From: an uncultured Verrucomicrobiota bacterium
Lineage (GTDB): Bacteria; Verrucomicrobiota; Verrucomicrobiae; Opitutales; Opitutaceae
Assembly: GCA_946482165.1 (NCBI GenBank)
Contig: CAMLQS010000270.1
Location: forward strand, 1 to 7,013
Reading direction: 5' to 3'
Length of the DNA stretch: 7,013 nt
Shown: positions 6,741-7,013 of the stretch, piece after piece
Layout of the letters: every line of letters begins with the position of its first letter
How positions within the stretch are numbered: position 1 is the stretch's first letter
Program-made: the position numbers and the translations under genes
The notes under the pieces: generated by a model
What the model was told of the DNA's origin: nothing
Database searches by the model: none
The model's input: only the letters and a program-made list of their open reading frames with translations

Positions 6741-7013
6741 TTACTCGGGTGCGCCGGAAGTGAGGATGAGTTCGCCGGAGACCAGTTCGTTTGAGGAAGG
6801 GCCGGAGTCGGCCGGGTTGGGGTCGAGCAGGTTGTGGGCGTGGGCGTGGGTGTCGGAGGTGCCGTTGGGGCCTTGGCGGATGGAGCCGGAGATCGTGACC
6901 TTGCGGGTGACGGGCAGGGCCGGGGGAGGGTTGACCTGGTCGCGGAGGGAGAAGGATCCGGAGAAGGCGCCGGTGGCCGGGGAGACGGTCAACCGGAATG
7001 AACGCGGGTTGGG
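6741..7013 (-). CDS. 3' end of a third paralogue, C-terminal module only (partial at the window edge)
   Basis: The reading frame is open from the right edge (PNPRSFRLTVSPATGAFSG...) to a TAA at 6741-6743, giving 90 visible codons. The start lies outside the window; the TTG at 6990-6992 is an internal codon, not a credible start, because homology continues upstream of it. The segment aligns with the last part of both complete proteins: FRLTVSPATGAFSGSFSLRD matches FSLTFTPGTGAFRGTFVLSD of the large protein and LNLANGRFTGAFTLTD of the small one. The final SSNELVSGELILT matches GAESVAGEIRLQA. Where the other two have GAGQFLL or GAGYFLL, this one reads AHAHNLL within a short His-rich DTHAHAHN stretch. 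The N-terminal architecture is not visible. A strong intrinsic terminator follows about 30 nt after the stop, so this gene ends its own transcript. The function is unknown, presumably secreted like its neighbours. Confidence 0.85.
   Translation of the reverse strand, partial: PNPRSFRLTVSPATGAFSGSFSLRDQVNPPPALPVTRKVTISGSIRQGPNGTSDTHAHAHNLLDPNPADSGPSSNELVSGELILTSGAPE

Noticed and set aside
6990..6992. TTG as the start of a short 83-residue gene
   Set aside because: The frame stays open to the window edge, and similarity to the paralogues (FRLTVSPATG) extends upstream of this codon, so it is an internal leucine of a longer gene.

Overview
The window looks like a high-G+C bacterial chromosome, and everything coding in it lies on the minus strand. 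It holds three genes for secreted, all-beta, multi-domain proteins. Two are complete: a 1547-residue protein (1946..6589) and a 601-residue protein (71..1876). The third is the last 90 codons of a gene that enters from the right edge (6741..7013). I see no enzyme active site, RNA gene, CRISPR array or transposon. The protein style (MBG/YGX-type repeats, 'PANDAFA...SVWFKWTAP' beta-sandwich repeats, and a tail with 'G.F.G.F...F.G.L......GAG.FLL') recalls large secreted proteins of Verrucomicrobia, especially Opitutaceae. That assignment is inference from style, not a search result.

In transcription order, right to left: the partial gene ends at 6741 and is followed about 30 nt later by a strong intrinsic terminator (12-bp perfect stem, 6681..6709, then a T-rich run on the minus strand). 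The large gene begins 92 bp past that hairpin, so it probably has its own promoter in 6590..6680, although no convincing -35/-10 pair is visible. The large protein reads: signal peptide, an N-terminal beta-sandwich, an FN3-like domain, four copies of a pre-peptidase-C-terminal-like module (A) interleaved with three copies of an Ig-like module (B) in the order A-A-B-A-B-A-B, two MBG-type domains, and a ~380-residue C-terminal module. After a 69-bp gap with no visible terminator comes the 601-residue gene, probably in the same operon. It is essentially signal peptide + two MBG-type domains + the same C-terminal module, a short version of its neighbour.

The visible end of the third gene matches the last third of that C-terminal module, so the locus is a tandem cluster of at least three paralogues that share a tail and differ in the N-terminal part. 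The module carries conserved 'W.KAP...GFGPL...LDPW' and 'FTGRL' motifs and appears to contain a threefold internal repeat. I do not recognise it as a named family, and it is the best candidate here for something undescribed. The proteins are probably exported to the periplasm, cell surface or medium, with a structural, adhesive or ligand-binding role. No C-terminal anchor or sorting signal (PEP-CTERM, LPXTG) is seen in any of the three.
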